A DNA stretch of 64,000 nt from Struthidea cinerea (lineage: Eukaryota > Chordata > Aves > Passeriformes > Corcoracidae), in contig VZTI01001771.1 of assembly GCA_013397865.1 (NCBI GenBank), positions 1,026,227 to 1,090,226 on the forward strand. The letters are read 5' to 3'. Below, piece after piece: positions 12,601 through 26,300 of this stretch (its first letter is position 1; every line of letters starts with the position of its first letter). The position numbers were made by a program, and so were the translations under genes. The notes beneath the pieces are model-generated. The model did not search any database and was not told the DNA's origin. It saw only the letters and a program-made list of their open reading frames with translations.

Positions 12601-15600
12601 CCATTCAGTCCAGGGAATCATTGGTGATGGGATTGCTGACAGACCTACCTTTGAAGTCAGCTTTGGTGCCACAACTGGGCAAAAGGAGTGAATGTGAGTG
12701 ACAGAAAATCTGGCTTCCTGTGTAAAATGATGCTACTTGCAAGTCACCTCTCATTGTGTGTCTGGATAGCTCATCAAGCCATGTCATGTTCATACCCCAC
12801 TTGTGCAGAGGAGGGATCCCACACCTGTGGGATACTGCCTTAGCCACCATCAGCAAAGAATGGTCATCTCTTATCACTTAGAAAGGGAGATTATTAAAGA
12901 ATCTGGGTTCCTAAAAATAGAGCCTGCAGGTGTTTTGCAAATCCACCTTTCCACACAGACACAAAGGGTTTGATCCTTCTGGATTGATTCAGTCAAATTT
13001 GACACAGATGCAGGGATTCAAAGGTAAATAACATCTTTAAAAAATATGAGAAGTTAAGGAGAGAGTCCCTATGAGACAGCCACCTGAAAACAACCAAAGA
13101 ATCTATTCTGGAGAGAGACTTCATGATTCTGTTGTGGGGGGAGGGGTGGGGATAAAACCCCAACAAGCAAGAAACAATTTTCCCCAAAATGTCAATCAAA
13201 ATAGCACCTTCTCAGATACCAAACTCAATCATAAGACATAGTTTAGTAGAAACTCTGACTCCAGTAGCTCAGATGTTCACAGGATAGTTTGTTCTCTGTG
13301 GGAAGCCTTCTTCTTCGAACCTGTTTCCTCCACTTGGTCAAAAAAAAAGTTTTAATGAACTTCCCAGTGCAGCGCTTGCCTTTAAAGACTTGAGGACTGT
13401 TGCAGGAAAGGCCTTGAAAGAGTGAATGAAAAATATGTTTGGCTGATGGTTGAAATTAGTTGTGGATTAGATTGATTTTATTTTAGTTTTGTGACAAGTC
13501 TGGAATACTTAGATGTATTTTCTTGTATATTTGTACTGGAAAATGAAATATAATAAATCTATAAATAAGCATTATCCAGTCCTTGTTTTATAAGCCTATA
13601 GAGATCTAGACCATAAAATAAATGAGCACAATATCACTGAGTGCTGGACTTAGTTCAGAATTAGCTGAAAGATGCAAAATCATAATGAGACCTGCTAGCT
13701 TAAGCAAGAAGGACATTAGTATCCAGCCACAAATATTATTTCCTTTTCTTCTGCAGCCTGTTTATTTCAGGAAGCCTGTGAAGTTCTGATCTTCAAAAAT
13801 GTAGCCTGGGTAATTCTGAGTGGAGAGAAACATGCAAAACTGTTGATGTGACTTCATTATGGGTTTTGAAGTGAACCAAGGTGTTTATTTTTTTCTCTTG
13901 CTATTTGTACCCAGTTGAGAACTGATCTCATTCAGCACAATAGAAATGTCACTTTTCAGCTGACCAGAAAGATTTACACATGAATCGGGGTTGTTTTTCT
14001 TTTTTTTTTTTTAAGACATCAGTTACTGATCCAACATAGTCTTGATATTGGAGAAAAAGGAGCTGGGAAAAATTATTTATTAATTTTTCAGGTATAGGTA
14101 GAGTCAGGAAGGAACTTGGCAGCTATGTCTACTCCCCTCACTTGCTGCTTTATCTTGGAGGTGCCTGAGGTACTGAGGATACTAAGTGTCTGACACTGGG
14201 AACTGCTGACATGCCATTGGTGCCAAACAAATTTTCTGTCTCTGAAGCTCTGGCAGAAGTCCCCAAGGAGGCAGCAGTCAAGCTCCTGTGGCCTCCATGG
14301 CTTGCTACCAATGCTCCAGCTGCAAAAAATGGGGTTTGGCCCTCCAGTTTCTGCCACTTAAAACACCATGAAATGTTTCTTTTCAGCCATCACTCTTGGC
14401 TAGACTATGAGTCAAATTTAGTATTTTCCATCCAAGTTCTTAATTTGCTTCCCCACCAGAACAATTTGTAAACAACATTGAAAGCACGATGAGCTTTGGA
14501 TACTCCCTTACTGATTAAGACCTGATACACATTATCATCGGACACATTGTACAGCTAGGCACACATCTCCAATGGGATCTTCTAGTCCAGCCATAACATA
14601 TCAAAAAAATATATAGTAATTGTCCCTTCAAACCAGAACAGATTTCCACACATCCCCAAGATCACCAAAACCAGAACTCATTGGATCTGAAAGCCCTCAG
14701 AGTGCCCATTTGCTCAGATTTGGAGAGATTTTGACTGGTGTAGGTCATATTGACTGGAGCTGTGACTGTCTGGACAACAGAGGATTGAGAAGATATTAAA
14801 GGGAGCAGCCCTATATTAAAAAAGGTAACATTTCAAAAACACCTTATTTCTGCTGGAAGTCAAGCACATTTCCTCCACGCTCATTTCCAGTGAGAAATAC
14901 CCTGGAATTTCCCCCCCTGAAATGCTAACTAGTCTGTTATGAGAGAAAGCCCAGTTGACTTTGAAGTGGTAAGTATGCTTAAATTTGCTGCAGGCTTCAG
15001 TACCCCTGAGGGTCCTAAGGACTACAAATTATTTTTATTCATTTAAAATGAAATAGAAATTTAAAAAAAAATCAATAGAGCTGAAAAAAAGACACTGGAG
15101 AGTTGTCTGGTTTTCAGCCCCCTCAGTCTCCCTATGGTGTTTTATCTTCAATCTAACGGGATCTTCCCTTATCTCTTCTTCTGGAGAAAATTCTGCTTTC
15201 ATTCGAAGCAAAGTAAAATTTGACACATGGTCTGGAAAAAGCAAAAAATATTGCTTCCATAACTGTGTCTGTTGTGAAATTAGGACTGTTGGTGTGTTTG
15301 CGTATTTTGCCAGCAGTGTATATGGAGAAAAGCTCCAATGAAAGTGTTGTCACAGAACAACTTATTACTGCACCACAGGGTATGACTGCAGCACAGATGC
15401 CGTGTTTCACCAGCCCCAGGCACGCTGCAGTGGAGACCATGAGTTACACTTTGTCACACAAGAGGAGTGTTTAGCTGGTAGCCTATGCTGATATCCGTGC
15501 TTCCACATCTTCTGTTCTGCTACTTATATTTTAGCCCTGCTGAGGCTGCTCAAGATGCATCTGTCACACTGCTGTCAGACACCCAGTTACTCTGCAGGAG

Positions 15601-16994
15601 TAGCACGGGCTGACCCATGGGAGCGCAGATTTAGTGTTTGGAGGCAATTTTCCTTGCAGTTTGTGGAAACAGGAAGCTCAAGGAACAAATGTGTCATCCA
15701 GCCAGCTTGCATTAGTAGATGAAATGCTGTATCCCTGTTGTCCAGCCTATGGTTACCTCTGTGCTATTCAGCTAAATGTTCCCCAAAATACTGAAATATT
15801 TCTAGGAAATGCTTGTCACCGCATATGTAATTTAGGTCCTACAAACCCTTTTCAATCTTCACGCATTTTCTCCACATTTCAAGTATATCAGCTCCTATGG
15901 CGATGAGGTGTCATTGGCATGGCAGAGCTCAATGCTATTCATAATAACCCTTATTTAGGGGGAATTATAGAGTCCATTTATAAAATAAAAAGTCGTATAT
16001 GATATGGTTTGTCAAATGAAGAAAGTATTTATGGGCCAGGTTTGGATCTGGTGGCGTGGGTGGGAATTTTGCTGCTGCCTTGAGTTGTATCCAGTATGGT
16101 CCTTATGCTGCACACCATATGTCTTGCTAACCACCACACAATCCCTCACCCCAAACTGCTACCTCCTCTATTTTTTTGGAAGAATATCTACGAAGACAGA
16201 TTCATGCGAAGTACCCTCATTGTTTATAATGAAGATTAAAAGCATAATTATTTTTAGGAGTTCCTCAGTGATAGGAAAATCTAGATTTCAGAGAGAGATG
16301 CCAGATGATCTAGTCATTGACTTCAGAAAAAAGATTTCTGCAGGTACTGCACTGTCTTCTGTTTCATGTCTCTGCACCCGCCTCTCACTGACTCCTGGCT
16401 GCCATTTTAAAGAATAGTATGGAAATTATTTCAGACATGTAGAAGATGGGGTGTGATTCCGTTTGAGATCTCAGTGGGCTGCAGGGATGAAATTGGCGAT
16501 TGTGAAAAGTCTTCCTACACATTTTCCATATATTGTACATGTCATCCCACAAAAGGAATGAAAATAGAAGAGTCCATTTTACCGAAGCTGTGAGAAGAAG
16601 TGTATAGAAACCAGAAAAGTGAGTAAAATATGCCAGAATGCCTCCATTTTACACAAGCCATTCCAGAAAAACCAGGGAGCAGTCATCTTCCACACACAAT
16701 ATTTCTTAAAATCTCTGGCCCTAATCCAATTCCTTCATCATGTATCCTGTGCAATAAGTGTTCTCGGGATAGAGAAATAATTCAGAAAGAACAAGATAAC
16801 TCCCTTAGAAAATGCAAGAAATCTTAAAGTGGAATCAATAGCCAATAGTAATTGAAAAAACTGGATTTGGGCTTGTGTGAACTGGCAGATCAGTATTACT
16901 GGAGTTTTGAACAAGGTAGTTTTGAAGGAGATTTGAAGGGAGTGAGGGAGTTGCCCCATATACTGCAATAAGAAAAGACCTGGACAAAATAAAC
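9629..16994. other. Intergenic, mostly unique sequence
   Basis: Contains the 11871-11892 palindrome, a moderately GC-rich stretch at about 11050-11370 without CpG enrichment, and a poly-T run near 13999-14012. The longest open frames (10540-10947 minus, 16004-16417 plus) resemble no family and lack splice support. Confidence 0.7.
11871..11892. repeat. Perfect 10-bp hairpin, 2-nt loop
   Basis: The arms cactcaaaaa and tttttgagtg surround tc. Beyond a two-base bulge, gaa and ttc could pair as well. A loop of two is too tight to form as such in RNA, so this is best read as a DNA palindrome. Confidence 0.8.
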
Positions 16995-17110
16995 CTGACA
17001 CATTGATTTAAAAGGTAATTTCCCCATGAGATCCTTTTACGCTACGTTATTTTGGTCATTATGGAACTTCTGATGATCCTGTACTGATAGAAATAGTATC
17101 TTCAGACAGA
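16995..17110 (+). repeat. Direct repeat, copy 1 (116 bp)
   Basis: Aligns without gaps to 18322-18437 (offset 1327), with about 14 differences over 116 bp by eye (about 88% identity). The right-hand half, including tcattatggaacttctgatg, is identical for more than 50 bp in both copies. Flanks show no clear similarity. I do not recognise the unit; it could be an uncatalogued dispersed repeat or the remains of a tandem duplication. Confidence 0.85.
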
Positions 17111-18321
17111 CACATGGAAGTGTGTGAAGAAAAGCACCAGGATGACTATGTGAAAAGGACTTTACTCTTCAATGCCCTCAGAGACTTATGAAAAACACTG
17201 CCTGAAGCACACTGACATTTTAAAGCCTCTCTGAGCTAGTTTCCAGCAGCTTACTGGGACATCTAGGATGGGGAACTCTGTATATGGAGGCGACCAAGGA
17301 TCTTATGGAGGGATCATATTAAACCTCTAGAGCAGCATGTGTTTGTCAAGATACAGCTTTGTGGTTGCAAAGGGTGCTAAATTTTAGAAATTCAGTGCTA
17401 ACTAGGGAAGGCTACAAGAAGTTTTAATGTCTTACACTAACTTTCGCCTGAACTCTATTCAGCTCTGCCTGACTCTTTATGCAATATGGGACATATTGAT
17501 ATGTGTCAGTTCTGTCTGGAGGGATGTACCAAAAATATATCAATCTTGGTACATGATGAGACTGAATTGAATATTAAATTGTTATTCTACATAGGCAACA
17601 CATTGCCTAGATTGACTCACACATACAAAAAGAAATGTCTGACTTAATTTCTGTGCTTTTTATGTCATTTTTGTGCATTTCTGTAATTTTAAGAAGAATC
17701 TGGTCTACTTTCACAGCTGAAGTTTGTTTCTTGTGAAAGAGGAACAGTGACATCCTGTGGTTCAACTATAGGAAAAGCATATATTTTATCGCTGCCTTTT
17801 CTTGAATGCATTTTTTCTTTTTTTACATAACTTAGCAAGAATAGAATCTAAATTTTGGCTATGAAAAAAAAAAAAAGGGAATAGATAGACCCAAACAGCA
17901 TTTTACATGGGCAATAATCTTTCTGTATATGTGGGATTACAGGCATGAAGAAATTGAAGACATTTAATAAATGTGACATTTTAGCTTCATGCTAATCAAA
18001 ACAGAATTATTTTAAATGATAATAATAATAAAAGAAAATAACTTAGAACAAAATTTAAAAAATTTAAAAATAGGTATGAAAAGTGGCTTTTGAAAAGCAA
18101 AGTCCCATCAGGCCTAGTATTTAAGCCTTTCTTTCATAAGCACCTTTTAGACTTACTGTCTTTGGAAATACTTTGATTACCACTTTTACCAGAAGGTATT
18201 TGAAGGAATAGACTTTATTCAGAATATGATGGCATATCTCCAGGGTAAGAGATGCCAGCTGAGAGCACAAGCAAATGTAAAAACTGAGCAAAGCATGGTC
18301 ATATTCATGAAGAAAAAAAGT
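17111..18321. other. Spacer between the two direct repeats
   Basis: AT-rich, with an A-run near 17863-17876. Nothing recognised. No further copy of the repeat unit was seen inside it. Confidence 0.7.
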
Positions 18322-18437
18322 CTGATATATTGATTTAAAATGTAATTGCCTCATGAGACCTGTTCACACTACATTATTTTGGTCATTATGGAACTTCTGA
18401 TGATCCTGTACTGATAGAAATAGTACCTCTAGACAGA
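18322..18437 (+). repeat. Direct repeat, copy 2 (116 bp)
   Basis: Second copy of the unit at 16995-17110, same orientation, no indels. Differences are concentrated in its left half, while the block from ttattttggtcattatgg to about aaatagta is identical. The 1.2 kb between the copies shows no recognised gene or element. Confidence 0.85.
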
Positions 18438-21400
18438 GCTGCAACACTTTCCAATAATGAGCCAAAACTTATACTAAAAGAACTTTAGAGAGGCCTTGCA
18501 ATAGTAACAGAATAATTTTCTGTAGAAGAAAAGAACTTCAGAACTCCTTCCCTTTGGCATAAACTTAGTGTCATATACTGATGACATCCTGAAGAACTTG
18601 TCTAAAGACTCTGTTTTCTTATCAGATGTATAAATCAGAAACATTGTTTCTGCAGTTGTCTTCATATCAGGTTCACACTCTAGATTTTCTTCCCAATATA
18701 TTTTGCTCTATTTGCATATTTATCAGTTGTGAGGTTGTCCCTTACTTAAAATTAGTTTTCTTTTATTAAGATTCTCAGAGACAGTCACTGGAACTGTTAC
18801 ACTACAACTCTCTATGACGGTGGCAGCAATAAAAAGAGCAAACGTTCTCCTGTCCCCTGACTTCTCAAACACAAATGGCCGAGTGGATGGGTGACAGTGA
18901 TGAAGAATGAAGTTGGAATAGAAAACAAACCTGTTCAGACAGAAAGGCTGAAATGTGTTTCTTGAGCATAAGTGATTTTCTCCAGGGCTTCAGTTTCATT
19001 ACTTTTTTCCCCTTCGATGCAAACAACCTCCAAAGGCAGAAAGGTTTTTATAGGAAAGAGGACACCTCAGCACGATGTTGATGCTGTGCATGATGCAGCC
19101 ATTCATGATGGAAGACAAGAATGCCAGGCCTTAGGATGTAAAGACAGCATTGTTGACAATAGATTATTTCTTACCTTTCTTATCATTCAAAAGGTAGGTA
19201 CTCCGATAGGCACTTCTTTAAAGATAAAGAAAAAAAAAAGTAAATCCCCACATACAGCACAGAAATTGTTCACTGAAATTGCTAATTTCAGAGACAAAAG
19301 AATACACCATCTAACATTTGCATGTATTTCATTATGTTTGACTGGCATATGGTGATCCATAAGCTTGCTGCTAATATAGAGCCTGTGTTTTTTAATTAAA
19401 TTGATGGTCTTAAAAAAGGTACCTAGTCTCCTGAGTAAGGTATAATCTTTTCAATTTTGAATATTGCATGGTCTCACACCAGCACTGCAGTAGCCCTAAA
19501 ATTGCTTCAGCCTCTAGAAGTTGCTTCAGAATAATTTATAAATATAGGCTTGTAAAATTATAGTAAAGGACAAAGCAAAACTATAAGCAGGGATTTCCCC
19601 AAAGAAAAATGAAACAAAGAACAGCGCAGGCTATAATTCAAATTGTCAATTAGATTTGACTCAGAGGAGTTTGAAAATTAGGTTTTTAATTTCTATATAT
19701 TCCTTCCACTAATCTGTTTGTGAACTTTAGACTATCAGCTGAGAAACAAAAAGAGAGGAAAACTAGACTCTTTTGAACCAGAGATTTAATAACTCCCCCA
19801 GGTCACAGTGCTCATTATAAAGGGAATGAAGTGCTGGTTCTTGGGCAACAGAGCAAACATCTGCATCCTGAAACAAGCCAGGTGCTCTAAATCAGGGCAA
19901 AACCAAGGCAGCCCAAGCAGCAAAATCTGAGCATGTCCTCTGTCTCTCCAGCCTGCCTGAGTCCCTGCTATGATTGTGTCTGCAGCTGGAGCAACCTCCC
20001 AACCGAATAAGCACACCTGGAAACACTGATGGGCAGCAGCTGTCTGGCACCCACAGCGAAATTCCCAGCAGGCATCAGGTGTTTGCCTGACTTTTCCTAG
20101 GGGAGCTGGATGCATGTGCACTGTGCAAGCTTTAAAATGTCATTGTTAGTTTGTGTGTCAGTGAATAACATTTAGGTCTTGAATTGAAATGACAAGGGAA
20201 AGAAACATTCTGCAAGAGGTTCTGCTATTGGCAAAAGTGCTCACTGCATTTTTATTGTGAATTTTCTTTCTGGAAATCTTTCAAGCCTCTCTCCTTGTGA
20301 ACAATGAAATGTTACCTTACAAACAGCTGAAAACTGTGCACACCTATCACTATAAGCAATGTATTGTCTCCTTTATACTCCCTTTCCCAGACAGTGCTTT
20401 ACCAAAGTACAACATTGATTTTCACACATTTCTTCAAATACTTCTGTATAATAGCAGTTTAGATGAACTGCTTATCTGCTCTGTTCTTCCAAGTCTGCCT
20501 TTGCTCATCAAAACCATATACTACAGGCTTCCTGACTCCTAAAATGAAGAGAAGCATTCAAGAGAATCACTACAGGAGATGTCTATTTACACAGAGGTTT
20601 GTATACCTATATACTTTTTAATATCAGCAGTGCATGTGTAGGAGTATTCACAGCCCTGCAGATATCCTCATGAACAAAAGCTTTCACACTTGAATGTTTG
20701 CAAGTCAAAGGCAGAGCAAATGCCACCAAAGGCTGCTTTTATGAATGGGGATCATGTGGTTTTATTTTACTCCAAAGGTTTATGCATCTGGGAGCTGTGT
20801 TGCATTGCTTGAATGGTGCATTTTTGCTTTGATATGATTTCATTCTCAGTTTGGTCCAGGAGTCGTGTATTAAACACTTTCTTTCATTGGGTGAAAAACA
20901 CGTTGGTTTAGCTCATACAATACTGCCTGTGTCCCAGTCCATAAATGCACAACAGGTTTTTTACAACTTCTACAAAATCACCTTTTGGGTAAATCATACG
21001 TAAGAAAGAGCATTCCCCATGTGTCTGGGTTGTCCCAGGCATGTCTTCTTTTTACGTCCATAACGAACCTTAGGATGCAGGACGTCCAAAAGCAAGCAGG
21101 AATCCTGCACTGTGTACATGTGTCATTGGCCTGATTCCCCCGGTAGTTTGTAGACTGTGCAGATGACACTGTAAACGCGGTGTGTACTGGATCCATCTGA
21201 CGGACTGTGTGTGCACAGCTGCACAGCACATGCAGAGCACATCAGACATGCTGAGGTTGGGATGCACTTCCAGTTCATATGTAGGCCACCTGGGTGGTTC
21301 ATGCACACATACTTCTGGCCAGGAAACCCTTGTCACAAATACAGCAGTCCTAATCTAATCCAGGAGCAGATCTGGAAACAAGTGCCAATCACCACAATTC

Positions 21401-23084
21401 TTCTGCTTCCTCCCTTAGGCATGTCTTTGGCATTGCAGATCAGAGATGAACTCCTACCTGTACACACTGAACTCTTATGTTTATCTGTTTTGTAACATTG
21501 CTATTCAAAAGGTTTCCCAACTTTCCCAATTTTAATTTATTTTGACTTCAAAATTTATTAGCTCTATATCATATTTTAAAGGTGCCTATATGAAAGGAAA
21601 TATTTAATGCATTTATTTTCTAGAGACTGTATTTGGCATTCCCAAAAGGGCTTTCCAACTCCATGTTCCTAACCATCTGAGAGATAGCAGCAGCCAGAAA
21701 CCTAACACTTTTACACAGGCAGACATGTGCATGTCCTGCATGCAGAGCCCAGGATCAATCACAAAGAATCAGTTAAATGCAACATCTCCAGCAGAGCTTA
21801 GCTGCGTACTGGCAAAGCCACTCAAACCCTTTGCCACACTGAAAGCCTCCTGTAAATGATTTGCCTTGTCTTTGACCATTTCACTGGATTACTTGATATA
21901 AACACTAAGCATTTGTTGCTTGCTGTTACAGAGTCCTCTCCAATTAGTCATCCACAAATTAGTGGTCAAAGTAAACTAATGCTTTGTTGGTCTTTTCCTC
22001 TGGTTTTGTGTTCACTGATGAGAAGAACCTGTTTGTTATGGATGGATGAGTTTTTCTCAGAATTTCTGCTTTTTCTCAGGATGTTGTCTACAGAATTGGA
22101 TTGTGGTTTTAATGTGACCTCAGCTCTGCATTTCTGTACTGCAAAAGACGTTGATTTAACCTTTGTCTACATTTCCACACGACTTTTGGATGAGAAATTT
22201 TTTTCTTAAATGCACCAGATTATAAAGACATCTTTCAGCCTTAGGGTCACCAAAGCGAATATATTTGTCAGAATTACAATTATTCATCAGCCTTTCAGGG
22301 AAGTAAGTACCACAAAGTGTATGGCACAGTACCTAGATTTATATCAGCTGCTCATGTTACAAATTTAATTTTAGAAAACTGTATATGCACATAGATATAA
22401 ATATGCAATGTTTTTCAAGAAAAATCATGCAGTTTGATGTAGCTTAATAAGCACTAAGCCAGATGATATTACAGTAACATTGCTACAACCCATCCTACAA
22501 ACTTAAAAGCATTGAAAAGCTAGAGCTACCAAGGCAATCTTGACTGTGATCCGTATCTCCTTAAGTCACCTGGCTGTATTGAAATAGACCATTTGATCAC
22601 TGTCTGTAAGTTAAAAGGTGTGTACTACAGAGACGTGGGTTTTCTCTCAGGGACGGTACATTGGGCTCTCAGCATGTGCAGCAATGGTAGTAAGTCAAAG
22701 GATAAAAATCAAGATGTTTTCTTTCTTCTCTTGGCAGCAGAGATTTGCAAGCTTTGGTAATGTTATTTCAGAGTTAAGGATAGCCTCAATAGCTCCACCT
22801 CTTTAGATTTTCATCATTGCTAAAGCACATGATCAATAACATGGATATTTTCTGGAAAAGGTCAATCTTGTAGGTAGGAGGTAGGATACTTTAATGGCTC
22901 TGATAGTGCTGCTGGTGAATACATAAACAGTAAGTGTTGATAAAAGATCAGAATGATTCTATTTTATTTTTAATGTAATTTGTGTCTGAATAGCAAAGGT
23001 AACACCTAGTTTTATAAGGAAGTCCTCATGAAGTTGAGCAAGGGCTTATCAATGTCTCTAGGATCTTTTCAGCAGTGCCCAATT
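18438..23084. other. Intergenic, nothing recognised
   Basis: Short open frames only (longest 18972-19355 plus, 21856-22209 plus), none with recognisable domains. Confidence 0.7.
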
Positions 23085-23350
23085 ACAGGAACAGAGGAAA
23101 TAGGCACAAAGTGAAGCACAGGAGGTTCCCTCTGAATGGCAGGAAACACGTTTTTACCGTCAGGATGACCAAGCACTAACACAGGTTGCCCAGAGAGGCT
23201 GTGAAGTCTCCCTCTTCGGAGACATTCAAAAACTATCTCAGCATGGTCCTGGGCAACTGGCTCTGGGTGGCCCTGCTTGGGTGGGGTGAACTGAACCAGA
23301 TGACCTCCAGAGGTCCTGCCAGCTTCAGCCAATCTGTGAATCCATGATTT
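23085..23350 (+). mobile_element. CR1 LINE 3' fragment, plus orientation
   Basis: Contains the CR1 blocks aacacaggttgcccagagag, ctcagcatggtcctgggcaa, gatgacctccagaggtcc and the terminal tctgtgaatccatgatt. It is 5'-truncated, and its tail is at the right. An incidental open frame runs across it on the minus strand and is not a gene. Confidence 0.92.
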
Positions 23351-26300
23351 TGAAAAGAGATGGATTTTTCAGCAGCAAAACGTTGCCATTTGTAGTGTCC
23401 CACCATTCATTTTAATCATCAAGTGCGGCTGTTCATAAGAGCTGTAACTTCAGGAAGGGACACATCAATGGAGAACAATTTTGAGAAAGCTCAGGTCTCC
23501 AATCCCTGCAGCTCACGACCCAGCAGTTAGTCAGGCACACACAAGGACCACTGCAGTGTTTCCCTCATTGTTGTTTCTAGCCCTCACGCTGCTGGCGCGT
23601 CTACTTGCTCAGAGGAAAGAGCAGCACTTATGTGCTGCGAGCATGATGAGAGTAACCCGAGGGAATGGGACCCCAGCATAAAGAACATGCTGTTTCACTT
23701 AGACACTTTTTCAAGAAAAAGAAAAAAACTTAAAACAACTTGTATGCCATCGAAGCAGTTTCCTTTGGATTAAAAACAGAACATTAGACACATATTTAAT
23801 CAGTTTTGCTCTCCCTGGGGGTGTTAATATTTGGCACTCTCCCCCTTTCAATTAAGAGCTGGTTCTCTAGTTCTTAAATAAAACTAGTCAGGAAATTTCC
23901 ACAAATGCTTTCTCATATAAAATGCATTTTCTGCAAAACTGAACTTTATTGCAAGGAAATAATAATATTCCATGAAGTTTCTGAATCTTCACTGGGCAAC
24001 ACTGACTCCAAGAAAAACATTTTGGCTAGTTAAAACACTTCAGACCAGATCAGTTAGACCTTACCTCATGGTCACAAAAGTCAAAGAAATGTCTCGTGGC
24101 AGTTTAATTCAGATAATACATGCCCCAGTTCTTTTTTTGCAAAAGCTTCCTTGTCTGAGGTACACTGCAGCACTCCCGAAACACCAGACCAGGTCCAATT
24201 GAACTGGGGACCCCAAACCCCAGAGGAAAAATGGGGATGCTGCATTTGAACTACAGTTCCCATGAGGAATTGAAGTCCCTCTGAGTCCTGAACTAATATT
24301 TTCAAGTAAATGAATCAAAATTAGACAATTTTATTTGGCATTGTTAAGAAATTTAACTTCAGTCAAAGGAATTCAAAGGATCTGCTGAAATGCATTTTAA
24401 CTAGTTCTGTAAAAATATTGATATTCATTGTTTTCCCCCTTAAAATACAAAGACAAGTAATGTCTTGGGTTTGTTGTTCCACCTTTCTGTGTGTAGCAAG
24501 CTGTAACAGAAATCTGGCCTGATCCAGAAAGTCACCTCCCAGTTTGCTGAAGTTTAAGGTAAGGATGAGCCAACATCTCTTGTAGTCTGTTCTCCTGAAC
24601 ATCCCAGAGCACAGCATTTTATCCAGTGTCCACGCAGTGATTGAACTCAGTAATATGTGTGACTAAAGTAAAACTTGTGTGAACACAAGTCTCCCAGAAA
24701 AGCATTCAGACCTGTTTAGGCAGTATTGTGTTGCAGTAGTTTCTTGCCATTGCTGCTCAGGGCCTGTTTCATGTTTTCTTCTGACTTCATCTGGCCAGAG
24801 CTTCCAGCCATAATTCTTGCTGTGGCCATATCTGTTTGATAAAGATTACTTCAACACCCACCTTTTCACTTAAATAAACACACTGTGCTTCCAGTCTGTG
24901 AAGGGAAAGTAACTTCTCTAGCTCTCAGAAAATTTTGTTTACTCTTTTTCCTAGTTTTCCTTAACTCTTTTTTTTCTAATTGCTCAACACCTTGTTTAAA
25001 TAACTGACTGTAGTCCCGTGTGTCATGTTCTCATGCTAGTCTTGAAATGCACACACAGGAGAAAAGTAACTCCTGATTTCTACTTATCACTGACCTGGTT
25101 GTATACCTGGGGACTTCATAAGTCATCTGGCCTCAATATCATGGCAGTAAATTGTCATGAACTTTAATGAGTCTCCATGTCCTTTGCCTTGTGTTCCCTG
25201 CCTTATAGCTACAGTTGCTTTCCAATACTTTTTAACCTTACTAGGGCACTCTAACTTTTTATAGAGTACTACAATTCTCCCTTGACGAATTTACCGCACA
25301 GGAATAAATTTAATATATTCTATGATCCAAAAAGTAATTTGAACTTTGACTTTTTCTTTCATAAAATACACAACTCTCTTGAGAAGAGGATTTTTATGAA
25401 GAACTGCTGATATGTCCATCTTTCTTCCCTCTCCTCCCCATCCCCTTTTTTTTTGATAGAACAACACAAAAGCAAAACAGACAGAATACATTCAGATTAA
25501 ATTGCAGTGGAAATAAGTTTCCAAATTCTTCTATTTTTTCCTTTTTTTTCCTCTTCCCCCCCCCTTTTTTTCCCCTAATCAAATTTTCCCCCTATTTTTT
25601 TTAAATTTTCATTCCTAGAAATTTATGTAATCTGAAATTATGGTCAATTATGAAAGAAGTGAAAGAAGCAAAATTCTGGCATGGTTTTCCATAGGGAAAG
25701 TAGCACCTGTGTTCTACTTTCTACTTTGTTGAAAGACAGAATAAAAAGGAGTAAGTACAAAATACATAGGACCTCACCAAGAGACAGACTGGGGATTCTA
25801 AGAAGAAAAAGAGATCTGTAAACTCAGAACTGCTCAGGTCAAAGAAACTCATATGTATCTTCTCAGAAAAAAACTGCATTGCAGTCAGTGAAGGTAAAGG
25901 AGTGGGATGCACTGGGGTCCTGGTGTGGCCTTGCAGAATGAGGTGGGAGCAGAAGGGAGCACTGTGAATTATTTCCAGATGGAGACAGTGTCCAGAGGGT
26001 CTCAAAGATAGCATGAGAACAGGAACTCTCCCTGAACTAACCTTTGAAGAATAAATACCAGTGGCTGGGCTTGCAGAGTGGCTTTCAGGAAGGGGATCTA
26101 AATGTATGGCAACCCCTGATTGCATCTCAGTGACCCCCCAGAGCAATCCTGACTTAAGTTACTGACAGCAAGAAGTCTTTCCATGCACTTGCCAACCTTG
26201 CAATCCAAGCCAACTCTGTTTCCAGTCCTTGAAGCCTGGGCTCTAATAAAGCCACCAAGAAAATTCCCATAGATTTCAGTAAATAGAAAATTGTCCCCAT

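Noticed and set aside
16995..17110. C/D-box snoRNA reading of the direct repeat (tgatga and ctga present)
   Set aside because: The two boxes are only about ten bases apart and there is no terminal stem, so the architecture does not fit.
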